A stretch of 64,000 nt of DNA from Monarcha castaneiventris obscurior (lineage: Eukaryota; Chordata; Aves; Passeriformes; Monarchidae). The notes below the pieces were generated by a model. That model was not told the origin of the DNA, did no database searches, and saw only the letters and a program-made list of their open reading frames with translations. Shown here in pieces: positions 23,880 through 36,161 of this stretch. The first letter of the stretch is position 1; every line of letters starts with the position of its first letter. Location: assembly GCA_026261815.1 (NCBI GenBank), contig JAMPIT010000379.1, positions 9,126,001 through 9,190,000 of the forward strand. Reading direction: 5' to 3'. The position numbers and the translations under genes are program-made.

Positions 23880-25391
23880 ATGGACCGCACGAAAATGCCT
23901 GCAGTGCTACTCCTCGCTGTCCTGATGCCCGTGATGATCAAAACATGGATAGTGCCTCAGCCCAGGAGGAATGTGTGGGTCACGCTTGCACAAGCTCTAA
24001 ATCAGTCAGAAATGTGCCTCTCCAACGATGCGAAGAAAAATCCACTGTCCACCAGCCTGGTCGGGGTTCCTGTTTCAGCCAGTGAGTACCCTCAGTCCTT
24101 GTTGGATCTCCACAAATTCGTCAACAATAACCCCAACAGTAATAAAAATCACAATCCTCCCTTCTATGCTTATGTTCAAGATCGCATTACCTATAAAGTC
24201 AATCTGCCGGTGCAGAATCCGCTTCTTTTGTGGAGGCTTTGGGTCCCTAAATTAAAGAAATTGGACAAAGAGCCCACCGAATTGGACCTGATTGGTTCTC
24301 TCAAGGCACCGCATTGTGTGCAGTTTGAATTTTATCCAGACCCGTACTACCACGAAATGAAAACATTCCAACGTGTCCACCAGTTCAAATTCGAATATTC
24401 GGCCAGTCAGTGGTGTACGGACTTTGCAAAAGTCAATCTCCCCTCCACAAAAGATCTGTACCGCCCTAACCCTCTCTCCCTTCCCCGTGGAATTTTTCTA
24501 ATTTGTGGAGATCGGGCATGGCAAGGAATCCCCTCCAAACTTGTAGGAGGCCCCTGCACCCTAGGGCGGTTGACGCTTGCGTCTAAAAATATGACAACCA
24601 TTCTAATTCGGGAGAACAGAAAAATTGCAAAAAGAGGTGCAGACAAAAATCGGGATCATTACTGTGATACATCTGTGTATCACTGGTCAAAATCTAAGCG
24701 CATCGCAGTCTCAATCTTTTTACCTTGGGTGGCCGCTGCGAAGTCGCTTAATGAATTAGGCCATTTAGAATGCTGGGTCACCAAGCAAGCGGAATTGACT
24801 TCTAACGCCCTAAGTGACCTCCTCAAGGAGGAGCAATTGACCAGGCAGGCCACCCTCCAAAATCGGGCGGCCATTGACTTCCTCCTGCTGGCACACGGGC
24901 ATGGTTGCGAGGAGTTTGCGGGAATGTGCTGTTTCAATTTGTCCTCCAAGTCACAAAGCATTCAAGCCACCATCTCGCAAATAAAGACTCTTATTAAAGA
25001 CATAAAAACGGAAACTCAGGAATGGATGCAGCAAGCAATTAACCGGACTGTTCATCAGCTATCCCACACAATCGGAGAGGTCGCACGGACCTCAGGAAGC
25101 TGGTTGCGGCAATTCTTAAATGGACTTGGAATTTCAGAATGGGGAACATCCCTGTTGCGGGACATTGGACTAGTGATGTTTTTCCTCCTTATCATTATCG
25201 TTTGCCTTATTGTGGTGAAGAAAATTTTAGTTAAACAAATTCTTTCACAAATTAATAAAGACGGGGGAGGTGTGGAGGGGCAGGTCCCAACTGTGGCGGC
25301 TGCCACTCACTCCGACACCACCTCCGACTCCGCCTCTGGGGACGGAGACTCCTCCTGGGAGGAGGACTCCATGGGCAGGACCACCGTCTAA
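23880..25391 (+). CDS. env: Env glycoprotein, open frame (alpharetrovirus-type TM)
   Basis: The frame is 503 codons and uninterrupted. A hydrophobic signal peptide (PAVLLLAVLMPVMI) is followed by an SU with several N-x-S/T sites. The likely SU/TM cleavage is after KIAKR at about 24635; a second basic site (KSKR) lies at about 24701. TM has a fusion peptide flanked by two cysteines (near 24665 and 24770), a coiled-coil stretch leading into LQNRAAIDFLLL, and a CX6CC motif ending near 24932. This layout is that of alpharetroviral TM. A membrane span (VMFFLLIIIVCLIVV) lies at about 25175-25220. The cytoplasmic tail runs about 40 codons into U3 of the 3' LTR and is Ser/Asp/Glu-rich. The product, if made, would be a membrane glycoprotein. 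Confidence 0.93.
   Translation: MDRTKMPAVLLLAVLMPVMIKTWIVPQPRRNVWVTLAQALNQSEMCLSNDAKKNPLSTSLVGVPVSASEYPQSLLDLHKFVNNNPNSNKNHNPPFYAYVQDRITYKVNLPVQNPLLLWRLWVPKLKKLDKEPTELDLIGSLKAPHCVQFEFYPDPYYHEMKTFQRVHQFKFEYSASQWCTDFAKVNLPSTKDLYRPNPLSLPRGIFLICGDRAWQGIPSKLVGGPCTLGRLTLASKNMTTILIRENRKIAKRGADKNRDHYCDTSVYHWSKSKRIAVSIFLPWVAAAKSLNELGHLECWVTKQAELTSNALSDLLKEEQLTRQATLQNRAAIDFLLLAHGHGCEEFAGMCCFNLSSKSQSIQATISQIKTLIKDIKTETQEWMQQAINRTVHQLSHTIGEVARTSGSWLRQFLNGLGISEWGTSLLRDIGLVMFFLLIIIVCLIVVKKILVKQILSQINKDGGGVEGQVPTVAAATHSDTTSDSASGDGDSSWEEDSMGRTTV
25256..25270 (+). other. Polypurine tract
   Basis: A purine run (taaagac then gggggagg) directly abuts the 3' LTR and would prime plus-strand synthesis. It also codes for env residues. 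Confidence 0.8.
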
Positions 25392-25824
25392 ACCCAGCCC
25401 AGTTTCCAGAACATTCCCCAGGGTGCGTCAAGTGATTGGTCCCCGGTTGATTGATCTGTGTGTACCACCCCCTTGGAAAATTTTGATTTGCCCTCGGACC
25501 CTGTACCCTCCTACCCTCTGATGCTTCATTGGTTATCTATCCGGCACCCCTCCCCTTTTCGCCCTCCTTAAAAGGGCGTGCACCTCTTGCGTCCTCGGAG
25601 TTCTCCCTCGGAAACCCTTCAGTAAAGGAGCTCGGGGAAGACCCCCTCTCGCCACCTTTTGCCTCCTCGCCTCTTTTGTGCGCCTTGCTTCTCCTCTCTT
25701 GGAGCCGACCTGCCTCTGCGGGAACCAGCCCCGCCTACCCTGAAGCACCGAAGCCTGGTGAGGCGTCCAGGGTTCTCAAGGCCGGCGTCCTTTGCTGAGG
25801 ACAGCTAGGACAGCCAGGCAACCA
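25271..25824 (+). repeat. 3' LTR
   Basis: The 554-bp LTR starts TGTGG and ends CCA. The TATA-like ttaaaagg is at 25568-25575 and AGTAAA at 25621-25626. The env stop TAA lies inside U3 at 25389-25391. It is directly followed by the target duplication gttcct. Confidence 0.95.
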
Positions 25825-25830
25825 GTTCCT
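25825..25830. repeat. Proviral target-site duplication, right copy (gttcct)
   Basis: Exact match to 17487-17492. Confidence 0.9.
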
Positions 25831-26812
25831 CTTTTTTCCCCACTGTTATTTATTGTCTCTTCCTTTTTCCTCTTAGTAAATTGAACTTTATGGTTGATCT
25901 AAAGAAATCATTTGTTATATTTTGATGTTCCCTTTTCTTTAATGAAAGAGGAACTATGCAGACTAGGCTAACCACAAACATGATCCAAAATGAGGAGTGC
26001 TCAGAGGGTTTTCCTAAGTTATTTCCAAGAACCTCTGGTAAATATAAAAAAAAAATAGTATGAAACTGGAAGTGCCCTGTCAGAGGAAAGGCTGAAGTCA
26101 TGGACTTCTACTATATGAGCATAATTAAAAGGAAAGAGCAGGGGAAATAATCCAAGACATATTGAATAAGAAAAGACAACTTCTGTTTTCTCCCTTTTTT
26201 ATCTTACATGGAAAAAAATATTGATTTTAAACCAATAATTATAATATCTAAGGCCTCCTCTGCTTTCACTTACCCAAGCAATGGTGTGTCCTGGAGATGA
26301 TGTGTTATCCCCAGCAGAACCAGACTGGGTTTTTCCTCAACTATGAATGCAGGATTTTACTGTATAGCTTCTGAATGATCTAGAGTGAAGCTGGAGGAAC
26401 TCTTGAATGTTTTCTCAAAATTGGATTATCTCTCCTTCAAATTTATAATTAATGGCACTTATTTTTATTGTTGTAAGAAATATTTCCAATAGTGTCCAAA
26501 GTTTTAAAAATTGACAAAGCTTCTGTTCCTGAAAATACTCAACTGAATCTGTGTAATATATATGAACATTGTGACTTGTTCTGTGTACAGATTTCAGCAG
26601 TGACTGCCATTGCTTGTTCCCTAACATCACACCTCAAGCATTCCTCATTCATGTTATTAAATCAATTTCGTATTGATTAGAAAGGGGAAAAATAGTGCTA
26701 GTTATAAATCTGCCTCAATTCTTTAACTACTGAACTTTGTTCAACTGTGGCATACAGCTGCCAACTACATTCTGGCACGACTGAGATGAGATCCATTCAT
26801 CTCTTTCTCCAG

Positions 26813-27017
26813 GATGAACTGGCAGATATTGGCTCAATACACAAAGTTCAGGTAACTGGCCCTCAGAGTGAGCTAAAACAACCATGGTATTTACTGAGTA
26901 TGAAGCACACAGGCACAAAGGAAGAGATGTATTTAGATTTTGACTGCTGGTTCAACCCTAAGGAAGGCAAATGCATGGAGCTGCCAGCTCTCTATGCAGA
27001 TCAGGAGCCATTGCCTG
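26813..27017 (+). CDS. PLAT second-half exon downstream of the provirus
   Basis: The acceptor ctctttctccag and donor gtaagc frame 68 codons plus 1 nt, the usual second-half phase. The translation starts DELADIGSIHKVQVTG, has PWYLLSMKHTGTKEEMYL and DFDCWFNPKEGKCMEL, and ends DQEPLP. It parallels the exon at 11431 (LG-xx-YKIQVG; CNCWL; DQKTLP). No stop is seen. It would continue the domain begun at 16832, so the provirus sits in the intron between them. Confidence 0.8.
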
Positions 27018-30000
27018 GTAAGCTATGTCCTTTTTCATTACTGGGATCAGGATCTGTCTCTAGAATACCAGCATACCTCTTTTGGGCCTAAAATACAGTG
27101 TGAGGATTTCCATAAGAATTTGATATTAAGGAATGTGATGGTTTTGCACACGCATTTACCACAAAAGAGAAATCATTGGTATGAGTATTACGAGGGATGC
27201 TATAACTGCTGATACCAAACATAGTATTTGACTTCTTTCACATTAGACGATATTCCAGTTTTAGATCTTGACTATTTTTAATCTCTTCAAATTAGTGCTA
27301 TGTCAGTTGAAGATGAGTACAAAATATCATCTACTGTGTGATATTAGTTATCTCTTCCTATTAACAAAGAAATACACTTGATCTAGAAACATAGTAAAGA
27401 CGGAAAGAATTGTAGACTCCCTACAAAGCAAAGGTAGAATTTTAAAAATGCATCACAATTAGCCAGCAAAGAGATATCCAAGAGTTTCAGTTACGCTACT
27501 GTTTTATTGATGTCAATGAGAAATTTATAGTACAGTGTGTAATATTCTACAAAAATATACATTAAGTTGCATGTTTCCCTGCTGTTAGTAACACATGTGG
27601 ATGGTATGATGCCAGAAACATAATTAAGTGATTTCTGCCAACCACCCCCCACCCCTCCCCCTGGAACAATCAGTTGTATACTGATAACTTGATCACTAGT
27701 ACTTAAGAACAGGCTTCCCACTTATCCAGCTCATTAGAATAAAAAGGATTGATGGAGATAGTAAAGATCATATATTGAGGCTTTTAGTGCCAGTTAAGAT
27801 GTTTATTGCTAGAGGTTATAGTACAAAGAGTGCTCTGCTTAAAGAGAAACTAGTAGAATAAGATGGAATCCGCCCAGAAAAAGAAATAAAATAGACCACA
27901 TGGACTTCTGCAGACCATTCTCTAAGGAGACTTTCCTACTAAATATTTCACCCAACTTAAATTTGAAACTTGAACAAGTGAAGACCTTTTAAATTTCTGG
28001 TTTTGTGTGAGTTTGCATAATTAAAGAAATATAGTCACCTTGTATTCATTTACTGAAAAATACTACAATTTTAGGCTTTTGATCCACCAGATTCAAAAAA
28101 ACATTGGATGTTGGATGTAATATATGCTGGATGTACAATCACGAACACAATAATTCTAGACCTTATTAAAAGGACCCCTTTCCCTAATTTATTTAAGAAA
28201 AAATGGGAAGAACTATAAATATGGACAATTATTTTCTGAATTCAAAATTTTTAAATTTTTTACTGCATATAGAAAGTTCAGAAATTTTAAAAAAATTCTT
28301 GAATACACCCCTCAAAACCTCTATTATGCTTAGAGCCAAATGAAGATGCTCTCTGGAAGCATTATTCTAAAAGTAATTAATTATTGAAGTATATTAGAAA
28401 GTTAGGGTGTTTTTCTTGGAAATTTTCTTGCAAAATGTGTATATACTCTCCCTCAAAAACAAATCCATAGATGGGAGTATCTACTGACCTATGAAGTTTC
28501 TCACAAACCATTTTCTGGAGTCCAGTGATTTACAACTGGAAGTGTTAATATCAGTTTCATTCTTTGTGGCCTCAATACTACTTCAGTCCAAAATTCCTTC
28601 TTTGTTATATTCTGGTTTTATTCCTAGACACACACACAAGAAATTAATACAAAATAATAAAAAAGAATTAATATGTATTTACTCTCCTATCTTTAATTCA
28701 TGGGGGGTTTTTTTCCCCTTTTTGAATGAGCATTGGGTGATTACTTTCAATTTTGCACTACGTTATCTTTCAGATGTAAGAGGATTTTTATAAACAGGAT
28801 TGGGAAGAGACAAAGAATGACAAGGTTGAATGAAACACCTTAGAAGATTTTTGTTGCTGGAGTACGTTGTTCATACAGAACACAATCAGAACAGTTCCAA
28901 ACTCAAAATCTTTTACCCCATTTCCCAGCATCCCCTTTCTGTTAAGACTCCTTTCATAGAGGCAACTTTGTATACTTTTATTTCACTTAAATAGTCAAAA
29001 AATTATAGGAAATATTAGCTTTGACTACACTGAGCTTTAAATTATGCATCAATAGATTCAGCAGCAGCAGCTGAAAATACCGACTCAGCAGAAAGACTAT
29101 ATATTTTTCTAAGATAAACTCATTATTCTGTATATTAATGATTCTGGACAAAAGCAGTAATGATGTGAGCACTGTGGTTTCTAATCAACCCCTACAGGAG
29201 TGGTCAGACACGTGGACCAAGTTATTTTGATCCTATTCATACAAGTAGCTTTTTGACATCAACACATCTGCTCATATGGCCCCGTTACACAGACGAGGCA
29301 AAGCTCTGGATGAATAACACAGAAACTTACCTTCATATCCTAAATCCCCTGAAACCACAACTGCCACTGGCTAAATGTTAACTAAAGTGTCACCTGGACA
29401 GCTCATGCATTTTCAACTATCTGGAACTCCAGAAGGATCAAATCTGTGTAGCTGCACTGACTTCAACGCAGTTATGTTGTCTTTTACCCGACAATGCATA
29501 ATTAACTGCCTTGAAGAAAAGAATGAGATATGTTAGGGCCTCAGGCTGGGAAAACTCTTTGTTTTACATCTTATCATCAAACATGAGTGATACCACCAAT
29601 TATAAGAACTTTCCCAGCCCTTAGCTTAAATTATTTTTAAAGAAATAGTCCCATGGGGAGTCCCTGAAGTAAATAGTGCTGCAGGGAAATAAAGCTATTT
29701 TTGAGCAAACAGATTTTCTCAGACGTCATCCTCATGTAGTAAAAGATAAAAAAATACATTTCAGAAGTTTATTGAAACAAGCACATTTTATTAGCAGATT
29801 TATACAGCCCTTATTATTTAATGAATCCTTTTAAATATTAATTTCACAGTCAGTATACACACCCACTCTTTAAAACTGTTAATCCATTTATGTGACCTTT
29901 TTATTTCAGAAATAGAAAAATAGCTATATAAGATGTCACAATATTTGAATCCAGACCTTTCATTATAACACTCATCATGAATAGCACAAACTTGTGAAAA

Positions 30001-32171
30001 GAGCTGTAAGAAAAGCTTAAAAATAAATATACTCAGAACACTTTTTTTTTCCCTCCCTGTTTTCCTATCACCTACGCATGAAACTGAATGACAGCTTTAG
30101 CTTCTGGGTTCGTGGAATCATTCTTAAACCTACTAGAAATTTCTCATAATTATAATTTTTTTAAAGAATGTACACTTTTAAATAGACCACTTCTATCTTA
30201 GAAAAGATTTGATTCAAGAAAAATGTTCTCAAAATATAAAATATTCCAGGATGTATACTTAGATATTCATGTATCCTATGATGTACATTAGACTGAAATA
30301 TACATTTCAGACTTGAATAATGTGTGTTTCTGTGCTCTCTGGCTTGTAATGTCAGCTGTGAAACTGAAAGTGCTGAGTTCCTCCTTTGTTTCATGTCTTT
30401 CTAAAGCACCACTCCCCTCCTTTGCACACATGACTTTCCTGGGAAAGCAGATGTTGTAGAACCTGCTAGGTTCCAGGGAGGGAAAAGAGGCAGAGCAAGG
30501 CTGGAAGACTTTCTCCAGCACGTAAATGACACATAGTCTAGATGTTGTCTATGTTTTACTGCTACAGTGATGAAGGCTGTGGGAGTAAGGGCTGATAATT
30601 TGTGGTAGTCAAAGATAGCTCAGTACTTGTAAAGTGCTGGATTTTAAGGCTGCTCAGTTCTTAAAAAAAAAGGAAAAATTTAATGTTTGTGATAAAAAAG
30701 CATTCAAGAGATAACACAAACATTTTTGAATACGTCCTTGGTACGAGTGCATCACTCATTACCTGTATTCCAAATGTGACTTTGCATTTCACAGTGGATG
30801 AAAATGTCGTCCTTATTAAAAATATTGGACAGTCGTGTTTTACAAATGTGTTGCTACAAGAGCATAGCTTTTATTCTTAGGCCTGTGGCTGGAAGCAGAG
30901 GAATATTTATACCATCTAAGTTTAGATTCCTAAGATTTAATGTTTATCTCTAGAATACATGGGAACCCATCAGAGGTGTTTTCTATAGCACCTGCCTTTC
31001 TCTGCTGACTACATAAGGATCTCAGTCCTAATATAGCCACCAAAGTTAGATTCCTAAATTGAGGAACCTAAAACAGTATCAGCCCATTAAACAAATGGGC
31101 CCAAATGAACACACTATACGAATGATATTTATTATTATAATTTGAATAAGAGCACACGACACTAGAAGAAAAATAAAATCAAACCCCCAAAACCCCTTCT
31201 TATTTTTTTCCTGGGACCATTGTTGTTTAAATGATGCAAATAACAATGAATATTGAGATTGTGACCTGCTTCTATTTAAGTGTTTCCTTGTTTCCATGAT
31301 AAACTCAGGGGCTAAAATAGGTAATTTTAAAAGGGAACATAGCAGATTTCCATGAAGTTTTTTTGGCGTGAATTCAATCTGGTCTCATTTGCACCACTTA
31401 CCTATGTATTGTGACAAAAAGAGGCAAGGAAGCAGCAACCTCGTGTAGGGGACAGAGGTGTCTCGTCTAATCTCTATACTATGACCACAGCTGAGAAAAT
31501 CAGGAATGCTTTCCCTTAAACTCAAAATTCACTTAGCTGACCTGTATTTGTGGGCTATTATATCATTAATAGAAGGTTCTTTGGAGAATGATACAAAATG
31601 TGAGAAGGCTTTTCTATTTATATGTTAAAGCTGATGTTGAAAGAACTTCTAATTCTTTGTTTCTCATTAACATATTTTTAACTTAAGAACATTGTGATAG
31701 TATAATGGTCTATTTACTAGTGGTAAATAAAAATAGAGGGAGGGAAAACCAAAGAAATATCAGTAAACAGTCTTAGAAAGAAAAAATTAGACTTTCTGAA
31801 GAGGGTGTAAGTATGGCTTTTTTCTTAGAAAGCAATTTCCTACCTTAGAGGGAAGGGGACAGCACATAAGAGATCCTGTGCCCCAAACAGCAACCAGTAG
31901 TGCTTATTTTCTGGGAGTGGTGTCAGAGCAGAGCAAATCTGTATTCTGTGGATTGCCATCCTTGTTATGCAGCAGGACTGTGTTTTGATTATATATGTCT
32001 CCAGGACTGAAGAGACCTGTACTCCTTGTTTAGTGGTACAGTATGGGATTTGGGTGAAACCTGCAATGGTTTCTACCAGGAATTGGTATATAATGCAGGT
32101 GTCAGGCAAGAGGACAAGGAGTGTTTTCTCCTGAAGACTTTTTGGGGTTTTTTTCTCTATTTTTTCTGAAG
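27018..32171. other. Large intron, nothing recognised
   Basis: About 5 kb of A/T-rich intron. No PLAT exon, RNA gene or transposon that I can support. A short C-rich patch (caccccccacccctccccct) lies near 27643-27661. Confidence 0.5.
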
Positions 32172-32314
32172 TTGTGGAACATGAAATCCATTTTCACTTG
32201 AGGAAGGCAGATGCTGCTGGAGAGGTTTATCTTCATACACAAGGAGAAAAAAGTGACCCAGGGAAGCGATGGCTTGACTTGAAAAACAGCCTGATCACTT
32301 TCTCTAGAGGGCAG
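32172..32314 (+). CDS. PLAT first-half exon
   Basis: After ttttttctgaag the exon starts with 2 nt of a split codon, runs 47 codons open and ends on a codon boundary at gtaaaa. The translation includes VVEHEIHFHLRKADAAGEVY, then LHTQGEKSDPGKRWL and ends ITFSRGQ. The G-E-K-S-D-P-G-K-R-x-L and terminal F-S-R-G-Q match the PLAT first-half pattern (compare FERGQ at 43911). It is somewhat diverged but unbroken. Confidence 0.7.
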
Positions 32315-32517
32315 GTAAAATAATGAGGAAAAATGTAACTGAATCTGTGAGTGTCTTTTTGTTAGAACTCATGTTTCCACAAAACAATTCATGGACAGAG
32401 TATCAAAAATATAAATGTTCTATATTCCATATAGTGATTGTCTCCATAGCTAACATACTATTTTTAAGCATCATCACTGTTTTGCAACAGTAAAAGGTGA
32501 TGAAGTTAAGGTGATGA

Positions 32518-32575
32518 ATTAATTTTGAGTTGGACTAAACGATCTCTAAGAGTTCTGTTTTAATATTCCTGACTT
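32518..32575 (+). mobile_element. Possible short CR1 3'-end scrap
   Basis: A gttggactaaacgatctcta stretch followed by agagttctgtttt resembles the last ~50 bp of a CR1. It is too short for certainty. Confidence 0.35.
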
Positions 32576-35500
32576 TTAAGGCCAGGGGGGCATCACAGCT
32601 TTATAAAAAAATGCCTGATTCTTAGAACTGATAACATTTCTGTAGGATAACTTGCATTTGTAACCACTCAATCTAAAGTAGTCTATGAACTTGTTAACTT
32701 TCCTGAACAGACAGTGTTCCAAGAAGAGTCTTATTTTTTCATGTTTCCTATTTTTCCACCCACTTATTGCTTTTAACCATGGTAAATATGTTGCTTTTTG
32801 AGATTAAATGGCTTTTCCTAGAAGAGTAATTCTTTGAGTAGTTATTGGCATAAGAACAAAGTAACTAAAACAAATTTCAGCTCAAAAGGAAATATCTCTT
32901 TCAGATCAAAAGGACATGTCTAGCTGATACTTTACTAGATCCTAGTGTTTAGAATTTCAGCTTGGATTTTTTTTTTTTGTTGTTTTTTGTTTTAAGGATA
33001 TCATGAAATCATTGTGAAGTATCTAGAAATCTTGTTTTGGGGAACAAAAAAATCTTCTTTTGGGGTGGGTGAGAGAGAGTATTTCACTGTTGCCAGCCAG
33101 CCTAGAGTAGTTTCTTTTCTGGTGCAGAAAACTAGAGAAATCTTCTTGATACATGCTTCATTTCTTCTTTACACATACCTGTGTTTATTTTATCTGCTTT
33201 TCTCACTATTTTTAAAGATTCTAGAAGATACAAGGCTTTTGTAGGAGAAAAACCCCAAATCTTAATCATTATGTCCTCTGTATTCCTGTATTATCTTTCT
33301 CCGTTGTGGAAGAGAATGTGCATGCCCAATGTCATGCTTGTCAAGAACTGGTCAAACTGGTAGCTCAGACTTCATAAGATAAGTCTAAAAATAATGACAG
33401 GATAGTAAAGCTCATCTTGCTTTAAGGAGTAATGTAGGAAATTGTACAGATTAGTCTTTTTGATGATAATAGATAATAGTCTTATGTATTATGTCTTAAG
33501 GATAGTGCTTAGAGAAATCTGAACAGCAAGCCTCACTGCTACAATGAATAAAGTATCAGTATAGACTGGAAGAGGGACAGATTCCTGTTTCTTTCAAGAA
33601 ACTGAACTGTCCTGACCTCTTAAAAAATTCTTTATTTTGTAAGAATGTGTTACATTTTTGTTAAGAATAAAACTTGTAGAGAAAAACCTGAACAATAGCA
33701 CTTGGCTTCTGTGAATACTCACTCCTTCGGAAGTACAACTCATCTGCAAATTCACAAGGATTTCTTCTGTATAATCCAGATTCTGTGTCAGTTTTTGAAC
33801 ACGCTTGTTCAGGATGCTAAATTCTTCCTCTGAAATTCTAAAGGGCTTTTCTATAGCCTGGGCTATAACACCCTAATCTTCTTATAGAAAAGATTTCGAC
33901 TAACAACTCTTTGGGTATTCACTCTGTTGCAGTTCTCTTTACTCCAATTTACCCTCAAATGACTAATGCTCTGTTCTTAGTCATTGCTCTTTTTTTCTAG
34001 ATGATTCTTTTGATCAATATTATTCTCACAGATATTGAGTTTGGGAACTATGCCACTGTGGGAACAATGCAAGGGTTTTATTATTTTTTTTCAAACCCAC
34101 AAACTAGTCCTCAATTGTTATATTCAAACTTGCTCTTTCGACCCAGCTTCCCAAGACAACTGCTTCTTTGCACAACAGGATAACTCATGAAGTCACATGA
34201 AATAAAAGTCTTAGCTGTAGAGATTTAATTTTGCAGCTGGCTTCCCAAAAGATTAGATGAATCCATTCATGAATAGTATGTTCCCAAACCTCGTTTCTTC
34301 AGTCCCAGTTTACAAAAGCCAACGAATACACGTTTTAAGCAACGTGTGTTCCTAGTGTCAGTGTGCATACTTATGTGAGCTTTCCCAGAGATTATGAAGA
34401 TGACTGTTCAAAGAAGAAGATGAGCATATATAGGCAAGGAGGTGAATAAACTGTGAAGATTTATGGTATGGACAAGAAGGAAAGACTAAGTCTATTTATC
34501 ATTCAAGTCTGTTGTATGTAGAAAATTTGACCTATTATAGTGATGACTTCAATGAGGCATCCTCATCCCAAAAGCACAGTGGCTGAAATCTTCCAAGATA
34601 CCATTCACTTCATTCCCATTTACATGCCTAATTCCCACAAAATTAATGGTAAATTTTAGTGAAAATGAAATTGTTCCAGATTTTCAGAATATTTGGACAT
34701 CTATTATTTAGCAGTTTCATTGCAAAATAGGTTCTGGACCAAAGTAACTTTTATTACACTAGTAATTGATCTGATTTGTTTATTTCAGTACATGAAGGTA
34801 TGAGAAATGAGAACTTTATTGCTAGTGGGTGTATCTGATGTTTCCAAAATTACTTCCTACTAAATACAGAGGCATGCTGAAATTCATAACTCATAATATT
34901 AACTGGATAAGAAATTATAAGATTTAGTACGTAATGTTTAATTATGCAGTCAGAGACAATGAAATGGCATAAGTAAGATAAATTTGCTTCCATCGAGATA
35001 CAAAACAATGACTAGACACACAAGGCTAGACTGATAAATACTCAAAACCAGATCATGATTAAGTTTAACTAAAATATTATTTTGATTATATTCATATTGC
35101 AGGTGGATATTTTCAAAATCAAATCAGTATACCTTGGCAAGTTGAATTAAGTTCTTGTTGGAGTTAAAAGTCTAAGAAAAAGTCGATAATTTTTTTCAGT
35201 TGATGTAAGGTAATAATAATGTATATTATTAGATTTAGGTGATCCTAGTACTTCAGAAATGTCTGAAATTTAACACAAAAGTGTGGGGTTTTTTTTTTTA
35301 ATTCTAGAAAATATGACATTGCTTTCTGCTGTTCATTATTTCTGTTGGATTATGCATGCCAAGTGTCCAGATCCAGCTTAGTTTTACTAAAATGTGCAAG
35401 GGATTCCAAGGAAACTTTGTGAAAATGTAAAATGGTAAAATTATATATGAAACTTTTCTCCATAGAAGTTTCTATGTTTTTTTAAGCACAGTCAACAAAG

Positions 35501-35593
35501 CTTTTTGTTTTTCAGGAAGCAATATGATATCATGCTTTTGATACGCTTGTAAATTTTGTCTTCCTGTACATTATAAGATGATGGATAAGTAAA
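32576..35593. other. Intron, nothing recognised
   Basis: A/T-rich intronic sequence with a T-rich low-complexity patch at about 32967-32996. No supported gene. Confidence 0.5.
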
Positions 35594-35655
35594 CAAAACC
35601 AAAACCAAAACCAAAACCAAAACCAAAACCAAAACCAAAACCAAAACCAAAACCA
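35594..35655. repeat. (AAAACC)n hexamer array
   Basis: Roughly ten nearly perfect copies of AAAACC in tandem. It is a simple-sequence array in an intron and probably varies in copy number. Confidence 0.95.
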
Positions 35656-36161
35656 TTAATTTCAGGGCTATATGCTTCTTAGTAAAGATAAGAACGTAAA
35701 ATCAGTTCATTATATTGGGAAGTGGAACACAAACGAAAGGCTGTTCTGGCCTTGCAGCTTCTTTTCTTCTAATCCATGCAAAATATTTTTTAAGGGATCC
35801 TGCATTTGTGAGGTTGACTGGCAGATAAAAAGACTGTATTCCTGCAGCATTTTTTCTCATCCTGCTTCTGACTCCAAAGCAGCTGTTGCAGCTAAAAAAA
35901 ATTGCTTGTTTCTTGAAAAGAAATAGCAACAGCAAAGAATATCATGAACTGGTATTTTATTCAATCCTTTGTCTTTAATTTTGGCCCATTGTTTTTTAAA
36001 GGCAACAGGACAGAGATTCTACAGATACTTTACTCCTGCAGATAATGTTCATAATGGAAATAAGATTGTTCTAGGATATGATTGTCTTGTCTTGTCTCTT
36101 GTTCTTTCCTCTTTTCTGAAAAAACCCAGGGTTACAAAATGACTCTGTAGGTCCAACTCAG

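Larger units (their letters stand above)
17493..25824 (+). mobile_element. Full-length class II endogenous retrovirus
   Basis: A complete LTR-gag-pro-pol-env-LTR element of about 8.3 kb lies in sense orientation to the host gene. It is much more G/C-rich than its surroundings. The LTRs differ by roughly four substitutions and a small cluster near their start, about 1%, so insertion is recent. Gag and Env frames are open. Pro changes frame upstream of the protease core, and RT carries a single-base frame break. Beta-like traits are the MA/CA type of gag and the two -1 slippery heptamers. The alpha-like trait is the TM with an internal fusion peptide. It cannot replicate on its own in this state, but Gag and Env could still be made. 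Confidence 0.95.
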
